Below are positions 38,367 to 46,820 of a DNA stretch of 46,837 nucleotides, in pieces (position 1 is the first letter of the stretch; every line of letters starts with the position of its first letter). Position numbers and translations under genes: made by a program. The notes under the pieces are model-generated. The model was not told the DNA's origin and searched no databases. It saw only the letters and a list, made by a program, of their open reading frames with translations. Origin of the DNA: Virgisporangium ochraceum (GTDB taxonomy: Bacteria > Actinomycetota > Actinomycetes > Mycobacteriales > Micromonosporaceae); assembly GCF_016863655.1 (NCBI RefSeq), contig NZ_BOPH01000110.1:1-46837 (forward strand). The letters are read 5' to 3'.

Positions 38367-40787
38367 GTGGACGCGACAATTCCCGACCCGGGCACGGCTG
38401 TCACCGTCGACGAGCTCACCGGTCACCTGCGGGCCCTGAAGGTCTGGGCCGGCGACCCCTCGTTCACGGTGATCTGCGCCCGGATCAACCGGGCCGCCGG
38501 CGTGACGGTGCGGCGGGGAACGGTCGTGGACTGCTTCAAGGCCGGCCGGCGCCGCCTGGACGCCGAACTGCTGACGTCCATCGTCCGCGCGCTGCACGAC
38601 GACCCCGGCTATGTCGCGCAGTGGCAGCAGGCGCTGCGCGTCGTCGGCCGCCGGGCCACGGCGGCCTCACAGGTCCGGGTGATGGACGCGCTGCCGCGCG
38701 ACCTCGCCGAGTTCACCGGCCGGCACGCCCAGATCGAGCGGGTGGTCGCCGCGTCCGAGGGCGCGGCGGGCCTCGTGGTGGCGATCGAGGGCATGGCCGG
38801 TGCCGGCAAGACCCAGTTCGCCGTCCACCTGGGGCACCTCCTGGCCCGGCGGCAGCCGTTCGCCACCGTGCTGTTCGTCAACCTGCGCGGGTTCCATCCC
38901 GACCCGCACCAGCCACCGGCCGATCCGGGCGCTGTGCTCGAGGGTTTCCTGCGGCTGCTCGGCGTGCCCGCGCACCGGATCCCGCTCGGTCTCGCCGAGC
39001 GGTCGGTCGCGTTCCGGACCCGGCTGGCCGGCACCCGCGCGCTGGTCGTGCTCGACGACGCGGCCGACCTCGAGCAGGTCCGGCCGCTGGTGGCCGCCGT
39101 GCCGGGCGTGGTCACCCTCGTCACCGGCCGGCGCCGGCTGGCGGGTCTGCCGGCGGTGAACGTCGCCGTCGACGTCTTCACCGTCGACGAGGCGCGGGAG
39201 TACCTGGCCCGCGCGAACCCCGACGTCGCGGCCGGCGCCGACCCGGCCGCCGTGGCGCGGATCGTCCAGCGGTGCGGCGGGCTGGCGCTGGCCCTCAGCC
39301 TGGTCACCGGACACATGCGACGCGCGCCCGAGTGGACGCTGACCGACCACGCCGACCGGCTCGACCGCCGACACGACACGCGCCGGCTGGACTCCGACGT
39401 GGAGACCGCGCTGGCCCTGTCGTACCAGCACCTGTCGCCGGAACGGCGGCGCCTGCTGCGGCTGCTGGCGCTGCACCCCGGACCCGACATCGACCGCTAC
39501 GCCGCGGCCGCCATGGCCGGCACCGACCCCGACACGGCGGGGACGATCCTCGACCACCTGGTCCACGACCATCTCCTGCGGCCGGCGGCGCCCGACCGGT
39601 TCCTGCTGCACGACCTCGTCCGCGCGTTCGTCCTCGAACGCGGCGTCGACGAGGACAGCGAGACGGCGCGGCACGACGCGTCCACCCGGCTGTTCGACTA
39701 CTACCTCCGCGCGGGCACCGCCGCGATGCGGCACCTGCACCCGACCGACGTCCATCTCCGCCCGCCGCTCGACCCGCCCGTGATGCCGACGCCGCCCTTC
39801 GACGACGTGCTGGCGGCCCGGGCGTGGCTCGACGTCGAACGGCCGGCGATCGTGGCGGCGACGGGGGTCGCCGCGGGTCACGGGTGGCCGCGGCACGCTG
39901 TCGACCTGTCGACCGTGTTCTACCGCTACCTGGTCGACTTCCCCTCCGACGCGCTCGAGGCGCACACGGCGGCCCGCGAGGCGGCCCGGCACGCCGGCGA
40001 CGCGGTCGGCGAGGCGTACGCGCTCCTCGGATCGGGCGCCGCGCGGTGCGAGCAGGGGCACGACGCCGAGGGCGCCACCGACGTCCGCCGGGCGCTGACC
40101 CTCTTCCAGGCGTACGGCGACCGGCTGGGCCAGGCACGGGCGCAGGCCAACCTCGGCATCATCGCCTGCTGGCGCGAGGACTTCGCCACGGGCCTGACGT
40201 ACATGAAGCGGGCGCTGACGGTGTTCGAGCGGGCCGGCAACGAGCCCGGCGCGACCAACACGCTGAACAGCATCGGGTACATCAACATCCGGCTCGGCCG
40301 TCCCGCCGACGCGCTCGCGCCCCTGGAGGAGGCCCTGCGCCGGTACCGCGACACCCGGCACGTCTCCGGCGAGACCCGGTCGCTGACCAACCTCGGCGCC
40401 GCCGAGTGCGACCTCGGGCGGTACGACAGCGCCGCCCGCCACCTCGAGCGCGCCGTCGACCTCAGCGGCCGGACCGGCAACCCGATCATCGAGGCCAACG
40501 CCCTGGAGGGCCTGGGTGTCCTGCACGCCAGGCTCGGCCGGTACGAGCGGGCGGTCGCCGCGCTCGACCGGGCCCTTCACCTGTTCCGCGCCGTCGCCAA
40601 CCAGCCCGGCGAGGCCCGGACGCTGAACTCCCTGGGCGACATCGCGCTCGCCCAGGGCACCCCGGAGACGGCCATCGTCAGGTTCACCGCGGCCCTCGAC
40701 ACCGCGACGGACGTCCACTGCCGCGACCAGAACACCCGCGCCCGGGCCGGTCTGGACGCCGCGGTCACCGCGGCCGGACGGCCGTAG
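38367..40787 (+). CDS. STAND regulator: HTH, NB-ARC ATPase and TPR repeats (806 aa)
   Basis: The N-terminal 100 residues (VDELTGHLRALKVWAGDPSF, INRAAGVTVRRGTVVDCF, LDAELLTSIVRALHDD) match the helix-turn-helix module common to actinobacterial STAND proteins. Walker A is GMAGAGKTQ (142-150) and Walker B RALVVLDDAADLEQV. The NB-ARC region is followed by a winged helix and, from about residue 520, six or more TPR motifs (for example AYALLGSGAARCEQGHDAEG, ANLGIIACWREDFATGLTYM). It lacks the BTAD domain of AfsR. The GTG start has GGAGGG 4 nt upstream. Divergent from the RiPP genes, it probably controls them, with the TPRs as the sensor (inference). Confidence 0.88.
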   Translation: MDATIPDPGTAVTVDELTGHLRALKVWAGDPSFTVICARINRAAGVTVRRGTVVDCFKAGRRRLDAELLTSIVRALHDDPGYVAQWQQALRVVGRRATAASQVRVMDALPRDLAEFTGRHAQIERVVAASEGAAGLVVAIEGMAGAGKTQFAVHLGHLLARRQPFATVLFVNLRGFHPDPHQPPADPGAVLEGFLRLLGVPAHRIPLGLAERSVAFRTRLAGTRALVVLDDAADLEQVRPLVAAVPGVVTLVTGRRRLAGLPAVNVAVDVFTVDEAREYLARANPDVAAGADPAAVARIVQRCGGLALALSLVTGHMRRAPEWTLTDHADRLDRRHDTRRLDSDVETALALSYQHLSPERRRLLRLLALHPGPDIDRYAAAAMAGTDPDTAGTILDHLVHDHLLRPAAPDRFLLHDLVRAFVLERGVDEDSETARHDASTRLFDYYLRAGTAAMRHLHPTDVHLRPPLDPPVMPTPPFDDVLAARAWLDVERPAIVAATGVAAGHGWPRHAVDLSTVFYRYLVDFPSDALEAHTAAREAARHAGDAVGEAYALLGSGAARCEQGHDAEGATDVRRALTLFQAYGDRLGQARAQANLGIIACWREDFATGLTYMKRALTVFERAGNEPGATNTLNSIGYINIRLGRPADALAPLEEALRRYRDTRHVSGETRSLTNLGAAECDLGRYDSAARHLERAVDLSGRTGNPIIEANALEGLGVLHARLGRYERAVAALDRALHLFRAVANQPGEARTLNSLGDIALAQGTPETAIVRFTAALDTATDVHCRDQNTRARAGLDAAVTAAGRP

Positions 40788-40978
40788 GGCCCTTTTATTC
40801 ATTCTGGCAAAAGTTTGCATTCGTCGTTCGAAAGGTCTAGCGCCGCGGACGAATGTCATCGATGATTTGCGCACTGCCGTCACCGGGCTACCACCCCTCC
40901 AGCACCGGCCCGACAGCGGTTCCCGCGCGCCCCCACCCGCGGACACGCCCAGACAGCGCACCGTCCAAGGAGGACCGG
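40771..40978 (+). promoter_or_regulatory. Possible terminator and AT-rich promoter region before the secreted protein gene
   Basis: CGGCCG pairs with CGGCCG across a 2-nt centre at the regulator's 3' end, and TTTTATT follows at 40794, a possible weak terminator. The next 50 nt (40795-40850) are the most AT-rich in this part and probably carry the promoter of the gene starting at 40979, leaving a leader of over 100 nt. No gene is seen here. Confidence 0.35.
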
Positions 40979-43966
40979 ATGTCCCCCCGCCCGTTACGAA
41001 CGCGCCGCCTCGCGGCCCTGATCGGCGCCACGCTCCTCGGCCCGCTCGCCGCCGTCGTCTCCGCACCGGCCACGGCGCACGCCGCCGAGCTTCCGCCCCA
41101 GGAACCCGGCGTCACGTTGCGCACGTACGACACCCGCGTGCCGCTCGAAGCGATCTGCACCCTCAAGCCCGGCCAGACGCCCAACGTCGACAAGCTGATG
41201 CCGACGATCGACTGGTCCAACGCCGACTTCGGGCTCGAGGACAACTTCCTCACCCACGCGATCGCCAACCTCGACGTTCCCGCCGACGGCACCTACACGT
41301 TCCGGCTCACCAGTGACGACGGCTCCCGCCTGTACATCGACGACACGCTCGTCGTCGACCACGACGGGCTGCACGGCGCCACCTCCAAGGACGGCTCCGC
41401 CACGCTGACCGCCGGCTACCACGCGGTCCGCGTGGAGATGTTCGAGGCCGGCGGCGGCCAGCAGCTCACGTTGGCGTGGCAGCCGCCGGGCGCGGCCGAC
41501 TTCGTCGTGGTCCCGAACTCGGTCCTCAGCACCGACGCCGGCGTCGTCCGCGTGACCGCGCCCGGCTACAAGCAGTGCCAGGGTGTGAACGACGCCCCCG
41601 GCGACGGCCTTCCGCTCGACGCGGTGAACCCCGGCTACACGCTGACCGACCTGCGCCCCGACGGGTTCGAGCCGAAGGTGTCGGCGATGGACTGGACCCG
41701 CGACGGCCGGCTCGTCATCGCCACGTGGGGCGCCAGCAACAAGAGCGAGGGCGAGGTCTACATCGTCGACCGCGTCACCGGGAAGACCAACGCCGGCCGC
41801 GTGCGGTCTAAGAAGGTCGCCAGCGGGCTCAAGGAGCCGATGGGGCTGGCGGTCGTCGACGGCACCATCTTCGTCTCGCAGAAGCACGAGCTGACCGAGC
41901 TGCGCGACACCAACCGCGACGAGGTCGCCGACGAGTACCGCACGGTCGCCACGTGGCCGTTCGGCGGCAACTTCCACGAGTTCGCGTTCGGCCTGCTGTA
42001 CCGCGACGGCGACTTCCACCTGAACCTGTCGGTGTCGATCAACTACGGTGGCGCCACCACCGACCCGCAGCCGGCGGAGAACCGCGGCACGAGCGTCGTG
42101 GTGAACAGGCGCACGGGCAAGGTGACCTACGTCGCGGGCGGGCTGCGCACGCCGAACGGCCTCGGTTGGGGTCCCGACAGAGAGCTCTTCGTGACCGACA
42201 ACCAGGGCGGCTGGCTGCCCTCGTCGAAGTTGGTGCACATCAAGCAGAACCGGTTCTTCAACCACTACACCAACCCGACCGGTCCGTTCGACGCCAACCC
42301 GGTGACGAAGCCCGTGCTGTGGCTGCCGCAGAACGAGATCGCGAACTCGCCGAGCACGCCCGTCCTGCTGAAGGAGGGGCCGTTCAAGGGGCAGATGCTC
42401 ATCGGTGACGTCACCTACGGCGGGCTCCAGCGCGCGTACCTGGAGAAGGTCGACGGCGAGTACCAGGGCGCGGTGTTCCGGCACACGCAGGGCCTGGAGG
42501 CCGGCGTCAACCGGGTCACGATCGGGCCGGACGGCGCGATCTACATCGGCGGCCTCGGCGCGGAAGGCAACTGGGGACAGGCCGGCAAGCTCTGGCACGG
42601 GCTGCAGAAGCTGACGCCCAACGGCACCACCGCGTTCGACATGAAGTCGATGAGCGCCACGAGGGACGGCTTCCGGGTCGAGTACACCAAGCCGTTGTCC
42701 GACGCGACGATCGAGAACCTGGTGCAGAAGTACCGCCTCACCCAGTGGCGGTACGTCGCGACCCCGCAGTACGGCGGGCCGAAGGTCGACGAGGAGAAGC
42801 TGACGGTCACGAAGGCGAGCGTCTCGCGCGACCGGAAGACCGTGGAGCTGAAGGTGGACGGGCTGCGGCCCGGGTTCGTGGTGCATCTGCGCTCGCCGCG
42901 TCCCTTCGCCGCCCGCGGCGGTGAGGAACTGTGGAGCACCGAGGCCTGGTACACGCTCAACGCCATCCCCGGCCAGCACGGGGACGAGGTCTTCTACGAG
43001 GCCGAGGCCGGCCAGCGGGAGAACGGCGCCACCATCGCGACCGACCACCGCGGCTACGGCGGCGTCGGGTTCGTCGCCGGGTACTGGAACCCGAACGCGT
43101 CCACGACGATCAAGGTCGATGTCCGCCACGGCGGCGAGTACGACGTGGGTCTGCGGTACAGCAACGGCCCCAACCCGTTCCAGGGCACCAAGACGGTGAG
43201 CGTCTACGTCAACGGCGCGAAGGTGACGCAGAGCGCGCTGCCCTCGACGATCACCTGGGACGAGTGGGCCACGAAGAACGAACGGCTGCGCCTGAAGGCG
43301 GGCCACAACACCATCCAGTACCGGTTCGACGCCGAGGACACCGGAAACGTCAACCTCGACCTCGTCACCGTCCGGAGACCGGGCCAGCGCATCGACCTGT
43401 TCGACGGCGGCGACCTCGCGGAGTGGCAGCACACCGACGGGCGTCCGGCGAGCTGGCAGCGCAGGCCGGGCAACGCCATGGAGGTCTTCGGCGGGGACCT
43501 GCGCACGAAGCAGGCGTTCGGCGACTTCCGGCTGCACGTGGAGTTCAAGGTTCCGTTGCTGCCACCGGAGGTCACCGGCCAGAACCGCGGCAACAGCGGT
43601 GTCTACCTCCAGGAGCGCTACGAGATCCAGATCCTGGACTCCTACGGCGATCCCACCAACGACACCAACGAGGCCGGCGCCATCTACACGCTGAAGGCGC
43701 CCGACATCAACGCCTCCCGGCCGCCGGAGACCTGGCAGACCTACGACATCTGGTATCGCGCGGCCCGGTACGACGCCGCGGGCAACAAGACCGAGAACGC
43801 CCAGGTGACCCTGGTGTGGAACGGCAAGCGGGTGCACGACCGGTTCGCCATCACCGGCCCGACCGGTGGCAACATCCCGGAGGGCCCGGCGACGGGCTCG
43901 ATCCGCCTGCAGGACCACGGAAACCCGGTCCAGTACCGCAACGTCTGGGTCGAGCCGCTGAACTGA
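40979..43966 (+). CDS. Secreted multidomain carbohydrate-active protein: PA14, beta-propeller, CBM, DUF1080 (995 aa)
   Basis: A Sec signal peptide (residues 1-35, ending ATAHA) is followed by a PA14-like domain (about 45-180; GTYTFRLTSDDGSRLYIDDT). A soluble glucose-dehydrogenase/sorbosone-type beta-propeller spans about 215-610 (MDWTRDGRLVIATWG, GLRTPNGLGWGPDRELFVTD, TIGPDGAIYIGGLG). A CBM6/35-like module lies near 685-800 (FYEAEAGQRENGATIATDHR). The C-terminal DUF1080 jelly-roll (about 810-995; IDLFDGGDLAEWQHTDG, RGNSGVYLQERYEIQILD) is annotated as a glycoside-hydrolase-16-like or 3-keto-disaccharide hydrolase domain. GGAGG precedes the ATG. The extracellular role is probably binding and cleaving or oxidising a glycan. 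It ends with a strong terminator. Confidence 0.9.
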   Translation: MSPRPLRTRRLAALIGATLLGPLAAVVSAPATAHAAELPPQEPGVTLRTYDTRVPLEAICTLKPGQTPNVDKLMPTIDWSNADFGLEDNFLTHAIANLDVPADGTYTFRLTSDDGSRLYIDDTLVVDHDGLHGATSKDGSATLTAGYHAVRVEMFEAGGGQQLTLAWQPPGAADFVVVPNSVLSTDAGVVRVTAPGYKQCQGVNDAPGDGLPLDAVNPGYTLTDLRPDGFEPKVSAMDWTRDGRLVIATWGASNKSEGEVYIVDRVTGKTNAGRVRSKKVASGLKEPMGLAVVDGTIFVSQKHELTELRDTNRDEVADEYRTVATWPFGGNFHEFAFGLLYRDGDFHLNLSVSINYGGATTDPQPAENRGTSVVVNRRTGKVTYVAGGLRTPNGLGWGPDRELFVTDNQGGWLPSSKLVHIKQNRFFNHYTNPTGPFDANPVTKPVLWLPQNEIANSPSTPVLLKEGPFKGQMLIGDVTYGGLQRAYLEKVDGEYQGAVFRHTQGLEAGVNRVTIGPDGAIYIGGLGAEGNWGQAGKLWHGLQKLTPNGTTAFDMKSMSATRDGFRVEYTKPLSDATIENLVQKYRLTQWRYVATPQYGGPKVDEEKLTVTKASVSRDRKTVELKVDGLRPGFVVHLRSPRPFAARGGEELWSTEAWYTLNAIPGQHGDEVFYEAEAGQRENGATIATDHRGYGGVGFVAGYWNPNASTTIKVDVRHGGEYDVGLRYSNGPNPFQGTKTVSVYVNGAKVTQSALPSTITWDEWATKNERLRLKAGHNTIQYRFDAEDTGNVNLDLVTVRRPGQRIDLFDGGDLAEWQHTDGRPASWQRRPGNAMEVFGGDLRTKQAFGDFRLHVEFKVPLLPPEVTGQNRGNSGVYLQERYEIQILDSYGDPTNDTNEAGAIYTLKAPDINASRPPETWQTYDIWYRAARYDAAGNKTENAQVTLVWNGKRVHDRFAITGPTGGNIPEGPATGSIRLQDHGNPVQYRNVWVEPLN

Positions 43967-43975
43967 TGCGACCGT

Positions 43976-44011
43976 CGCGGGTCAGGCTGTCCGGACGCAG
44001 CCTGACCCGCG
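43976..44011. terminator. Strong hairpin terminator between convergent genes
   Basis: A perfect 14-bp stem (CGCGGGTCAGGCTG and complement) with an 8-nt loop starts 9 nt after the stop of the secreted protein gene and 30 nt beyond the stop of the convergent gene at 44042. No T-run. Confidence 0.8.
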
Positions 44012-44041
44012 CGGCGCGTCGACGGCGCGGTCGCGCGGTGT

Positions 44042-45184
44042 TCAGCGGGTCGTGAACGTCGTGGCGTTGTCACCGCCGTCGGGGTCGGTGGCGGGTGAGC
44101 CGTCCGGCAGCAGGGCGGTCACCCGCACCGTCGACGTGAAGCCGGTGCCGTGGATGGTCCCGTGCCGGAGCTCGAACGTCAGCGTGCGCGACTGTCCCGG
44201 CGGCGGCACGGTCACCGGGCAGGTGGCCTTCGTGTTCTCGGAACCGACGGTGCAGCCGTTCCAGCCGTCGAGTTCGTGCAGGGTCTCCTGGTAGAGGTAG
44301 GTGTCGCCGCCCAGGGCGAACGACAGGGCCACCCGCGCCGGCGTGCCCGGCCCGTCGTTGCGGACCGTCACGGTGACGGTGCCGTACTGGACACCGCCGT
44401 CGTCGGGGCCCCACACGAGGTCGGTCGCCGACACCGACAGGTCGGCGACGTTCGGGTCGGGCGGGAACGACGTCGGCCCCTCCGCCTGCTGGAAGGCGCC
44501 GCCGGTCCAGTCGTAGCCGCGCCACTGCCGCTGCGGCGGCCGGGCCGCGTCGCCGACCTCCACCCGCACGCGGGAACCGGCCGCCACGACGCCGTACACC
44601 GCCCTGATGGCGCCGCCGGTGCGCACCACCTGGCCCACGGTCGTCACCGCACCGGCCGCGCCGCGGTCGAACACCACCACCTGGGCGTCGCCCTGGCAGG
44701 TGAGCACCGCGGCGGTCTCCGCGGCGCCGTCGCGGTCGACATCGACGTGTGCAAGTGCGCCGATGGTCACCGCGCCGCCGCCACCGATCGTGTGGCGGCC
44801 CGTCGGGCAGGCGCGCTGCGTCCACGCCGGAAGGTCGACGGTCGCCGCCGCCAGTTCCGCTCCGCTCATGGGCGCGGCCGCCGTCGGGCCCGGGCTCGAA
44901 GGCATATGTGACGCCGATGCGGTGGGCGCCCCGGTCGGAGTCGTCGCCGGTGTTTCCGCGGGAGTTCCCGTGTCGGGCGGTTGAACCGGCCCGCCGAGCA
45001 GGGCCACCGCCCCCGCGACGACGGCGACGGCGGCGGCCACAGCGGCGGCCGCGCGCACGCGGCGCCTTCGGCGCACGGTCCGGTGCACCTGCGCCGCCCC
45101 CGGGCGGACGATCCGCGGCGCGACCCGGGAGTGGAAGTCGTCCAGCGCGACCCGGAGGTGGCGCGGCTCATCGTGATCCGGCAC
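44042..45184 (-). CDS. Membrane-anchored partner of ECF sigma factor with extracytoplasmic domain (380 aa)
   Basis: A cytoplasmic N-terminus of about 45 residues (LRVALDDFHSRVAPRIVRPG, then RRRRRVR) is followed by one transmembrane helix (about 45-65). A Thr/Pro/Ala-rich linker leads to an extracytoplasmic domain with VDVDRDGAAETAAVLTC (an FG-GAP/Ca-binding-like turn) and, from about residue 245, a beta-rich segment with TVTVTVRNDGPGTPARVALS, like CARDB/DUF11-type repeats. The GTG start has GGAGG 6 nt upstream and lies 17 nt inside the end of the sigma factor gene, so the two are coupled. An anti-sigma or sensor role is inferred from position; no classical zinc anti-sigma motif is visible. 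Confidence 0.78.
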   Translation of the reverse strand: MPDHDEPRHLRVALDDFHSRVAPRIVRPGAAQVHRTVRRRRRVRAAAAVAAAVAVVAGAVALLGGPVQPPDTGTPAETPATTPTGAPTASASHMPSSPGPTAAAPMSGAELAAATVDLPAWTQRACPTGRHTIGGGGAVTIGALAHVDVDRDGAAETAAVLTCQGDAQVVVFDRGAAGAVTTVGQVVRTGGAIRAVYGVVAAGSRVRVEVGDAARPPQRQWRGYDWTGGAFQQAEGPTSFPPDPNVADLSVSATDLVWGPDDGGVQYGTVTVTVRNDGPGTPARVALSFALGGDTYLYQETLHELDGWNGCTVGSENTKATCPVTVPPPGQSRTLTFELRHGTIHGTGFTSTVRVTALLPDGSPATDPDGGDNATTFTTR

Positions 45185-45725
45185 CGTCGTCCTCCGTCCG
45201 TTTCTCCGCCAACTCGTCGGCCAGCACCAGCCGCGCGCGGCGCAGCCACGACTTGACGGTGTTCTCGGCCGCCTGCTCCTGCACGGCGATGTCCGCGATG
45301 GACATGTCGGCGATGTGGTACAGGATGAACACCCGCCGCGAACGCGCCGGCACCTTCGACAGGGCGCGCACGAGGTCGACCCGGTCGGCGGTCGGTGCGT
45401 CCACTGTGGCCGGACGCATCCGTGCGGCGGCCGCGAGCGCGCGCCGCGCCTGCCGGAACCGGTTCTTGGCCAGGTTCCAGGCGACGCGGCGCACCCACGC
45501 GGTCGGGTTGTCGTACATCGAGATCGTCTGCCACCGCGGCAGCGCCCGGCAGAACGCCTCCTGCACCAGGTCCTGCGCGAACGCGAGGTCGCCGGTGTAC
45601 GCGCACAGCTGCAGCGTGAGGCTGTCGAAGGTCGCGGCGTAGAACTCGTCGAAACCGGCGGACGCCGTCGTGCCGGTCGCCGGCACGGGTTCGAGCGTCC
45701 CCCGGTCTCTCAGCGGCGGTGACAC
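45168..45725 (-). CDS. ECF-type RNA polymerase sigma-70 factor (185 aa)
   Basis: Region 2 is clear: FDEFYAATFDSLTLQLCAYT, GDLAFAQDLVQEAFCRALPR and VRRVAWNLAKNRFRQARR. Region 4 has VPARSRRVFILYHIADMSIA, DIAVQEQAAENTVKSWLRRA with the DNA-binding helix. The GTG start is preceded by GGGGGAAGG at 10 nt. It should redirect RNA polymerase to a small regulon in response to the membrane partner encoded directly downstream. It differs from the SigE-type factor at 27144, so the window holds two independent sigma/partner modules. Confidence 0.93.
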   Translation of the reverse strand: MSPPLRDRGTLEPVPATGTTASAGFDEFYAATFDSLTLQLCAYTGDLAFAQDLVQEAFCRALPRWQTISMYDNPTAWVRRVAWNLAKNRFRQARRALAAAARMRPATVDAPTADRVDLVRALSKVPARSRRVFILYHIADMSIADIAVQEQAAENTVKSWLRRARLVLADELAEKRTEDDGAGSR

Positions 45726-45763
45726 GTCAGCACTACCTTCCCCCGTAAGGCATCGGACGCCGC

Positions 45764-45793
45764 AGCGGCGACGGGCAGACGCCCGCCGCCGCT
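45764..45793 (-). terminator. Hairpin terminator of the secreted protein gene
   Basis: A 13-bp stem with one mismatch (AGCGGCGACGGGC against GCCCGCCGCCGCT) and an AGAC loop begins 14 nt beyond the stop at 45807 on the minus strand, before the sigma factor gene. Confidence 0.7.
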
Positions 45794-45806
45794 CCGACGT
45801 ATCGGT

Positions 45807-46709
45807 TCAGCTGATGGTGACGGTGGTCGTGGTGGTGTTGTCCACCGGGTTCACGTCGGCGACCGGCTGGAGGGCGCGCACCGGAACGACCGCGACCGTG
45901 AGCGGCGAGCCCGTGAGCGGCGGCTCGGTGGTCCACACCAGGAGGGTCGAGGTGCGCCGGGCACCCTGCGCGACGGCGTCGAGCCGGCACGCCCACTCGC
46001 CGTACATGCAGCCGATCGGCTGGCCCTCCACCTTGACGCCACTGCCCGCCGGCAGCCCGGTGACCGTCAGCCCCACCTCGTCGTGCTCGGCGTCGGTGGC
46101 GGCGTTCAGCGTCACCGGCAGTCGCCCGCTCCACGTGCCGTCGCCGTTGTCGACGAACGCGGCCGGGCCGGCCGTCACGGCGAGGTCGGGCTCGGTCGCC
46201 GGCCGGTACGGCGCCGGGTCGACGCCGGGACCGGTGCCGACCAGCAGCGCCCGGAACCGCGCGGTGGCCGTCGCGGACCCGGACCCGACCGTGACCGCCC
46301 CCTCCTCGCTGAACCGCGAGCGCCGCTGCGGCCCGGCCAACGAGGTGAGGGTGATGGACAGGTCGTGGTGACGTCCGGCGGCGATCGTCACCGGCAGGTA
46401 GCACTCCAGCGCCCGCGGCGCCACGGCCGGAGCCGGGACGCACGTGTGCAACTGGCCGTTCCGTTCGCCCGCGAACCGCAGCCCGGCGGGCTGCACGATC
46501 GTGACCGACACCCCGGACACGTCGCCGCCGGTGGCCCGGATCCGGACCGCGAGCTGGCCCGCGTACCCACCCCCGGCCGCCGGCGTCAGGACCGCGGTGC
46601 CGGTACCGACCGACAGCGAAGGCTGGTCGGCGACGGCCGGTGCCGCCCCCGCGAGCGTGAGTGCCGCGACGGCACCGCCGACCGCGATCACCCTGCTGAC
46701 TCGGATCAC
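45807..46709 (-). CDS. Secreted beta-rich protein of unknown function (300 aa)
   Basis: The GTG at 46709 has GGAGG with a 5-nt spacer; the frame goes 13 codons further upstream without a site. Residues 1-28 (VIRVSRVIAVGGAVAALTLA, then GAAPAVA) are a Sec signal peptide. The mature protein is Thr/Val/Gly-rich with repeated beta-strand patterns (GGYAGQLAVRIRATGGDVSG, GTWSGRLPVTLNAATDAEHD) that look like two immunoglobulin-type or DUF11-like domains. Two Cys pairs (HTCVPAP/LECYLP and GCMYGEWACRLD) may form disulfides. It ends NPVDNTTTTTVTIS without a sorting signal. It has its own terminator and lies upstream of the sigma module on the same strand, so it may be that sigma factor's target (inference). 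Confidence 0.75.
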   Translation of the reverse strand: MIRVSRVIAVGGAVAALTLAGAAPAVADQPSLSVGTGTAVLTPAAGGGYAGQLAVRIRATGGDVSGVSVTIVQPAGLRFAGERNGQLHTCVPAPAVAPRALECYLPVTIAAGRHHDLSITLTSLAGPQRRSRFSEEGAVTVGSGSATATARFRALLVGTGPGVDPAPYRPATEPDLAVTAGPAAFVDNGDGTWSGRLPVTLNAATDAEHDEVGLTVTGLPAGSGVKVEGQPIGCMYGEWACRLDAVAQGARRTSTLLVWTTEPPLTGSPLTVAVVPVRALQPVADVNPVDNTTTTTVTIS

Positions 46710-46820
46710 TGTTTCCTCCCCGTTCGTCGATGGACGCGCCCTACACACCGCAGCGCCCGACGGGGTTGCACGGGAGGTCGAGATTCTTTCCGGTGGATGG
46801 CCAGGCCGTGTTTCACAAGT

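Noticed and set aside
35857..40787. Interpretation of the ThiF locus as a classical azole-forming TOMM cluster.
   Set aside because: There is no YcaO or dehydrogenase gene in the window, and the precursor has only one Cys, at the very end; the E1 residues look active, not merely scaffolding.
36935..40840. A 1301-codon plus-strand frame across the RiPP genes and the STAND regulator.
   Set aside because: It is out of frame with every recognisable motif and made of Arg/Pro/Ala runs; the genes in other frames have intact motifs and ribosome-binding sites.
40994..43918. A 974-codon minus-strand frame opposite the secreted multidomain protein.
   Set aside because: Composition is that of an antisense shadow (Val/Arg/Asp/Gly-rich); the plus strand has a signal peptide and four recognisable domains.
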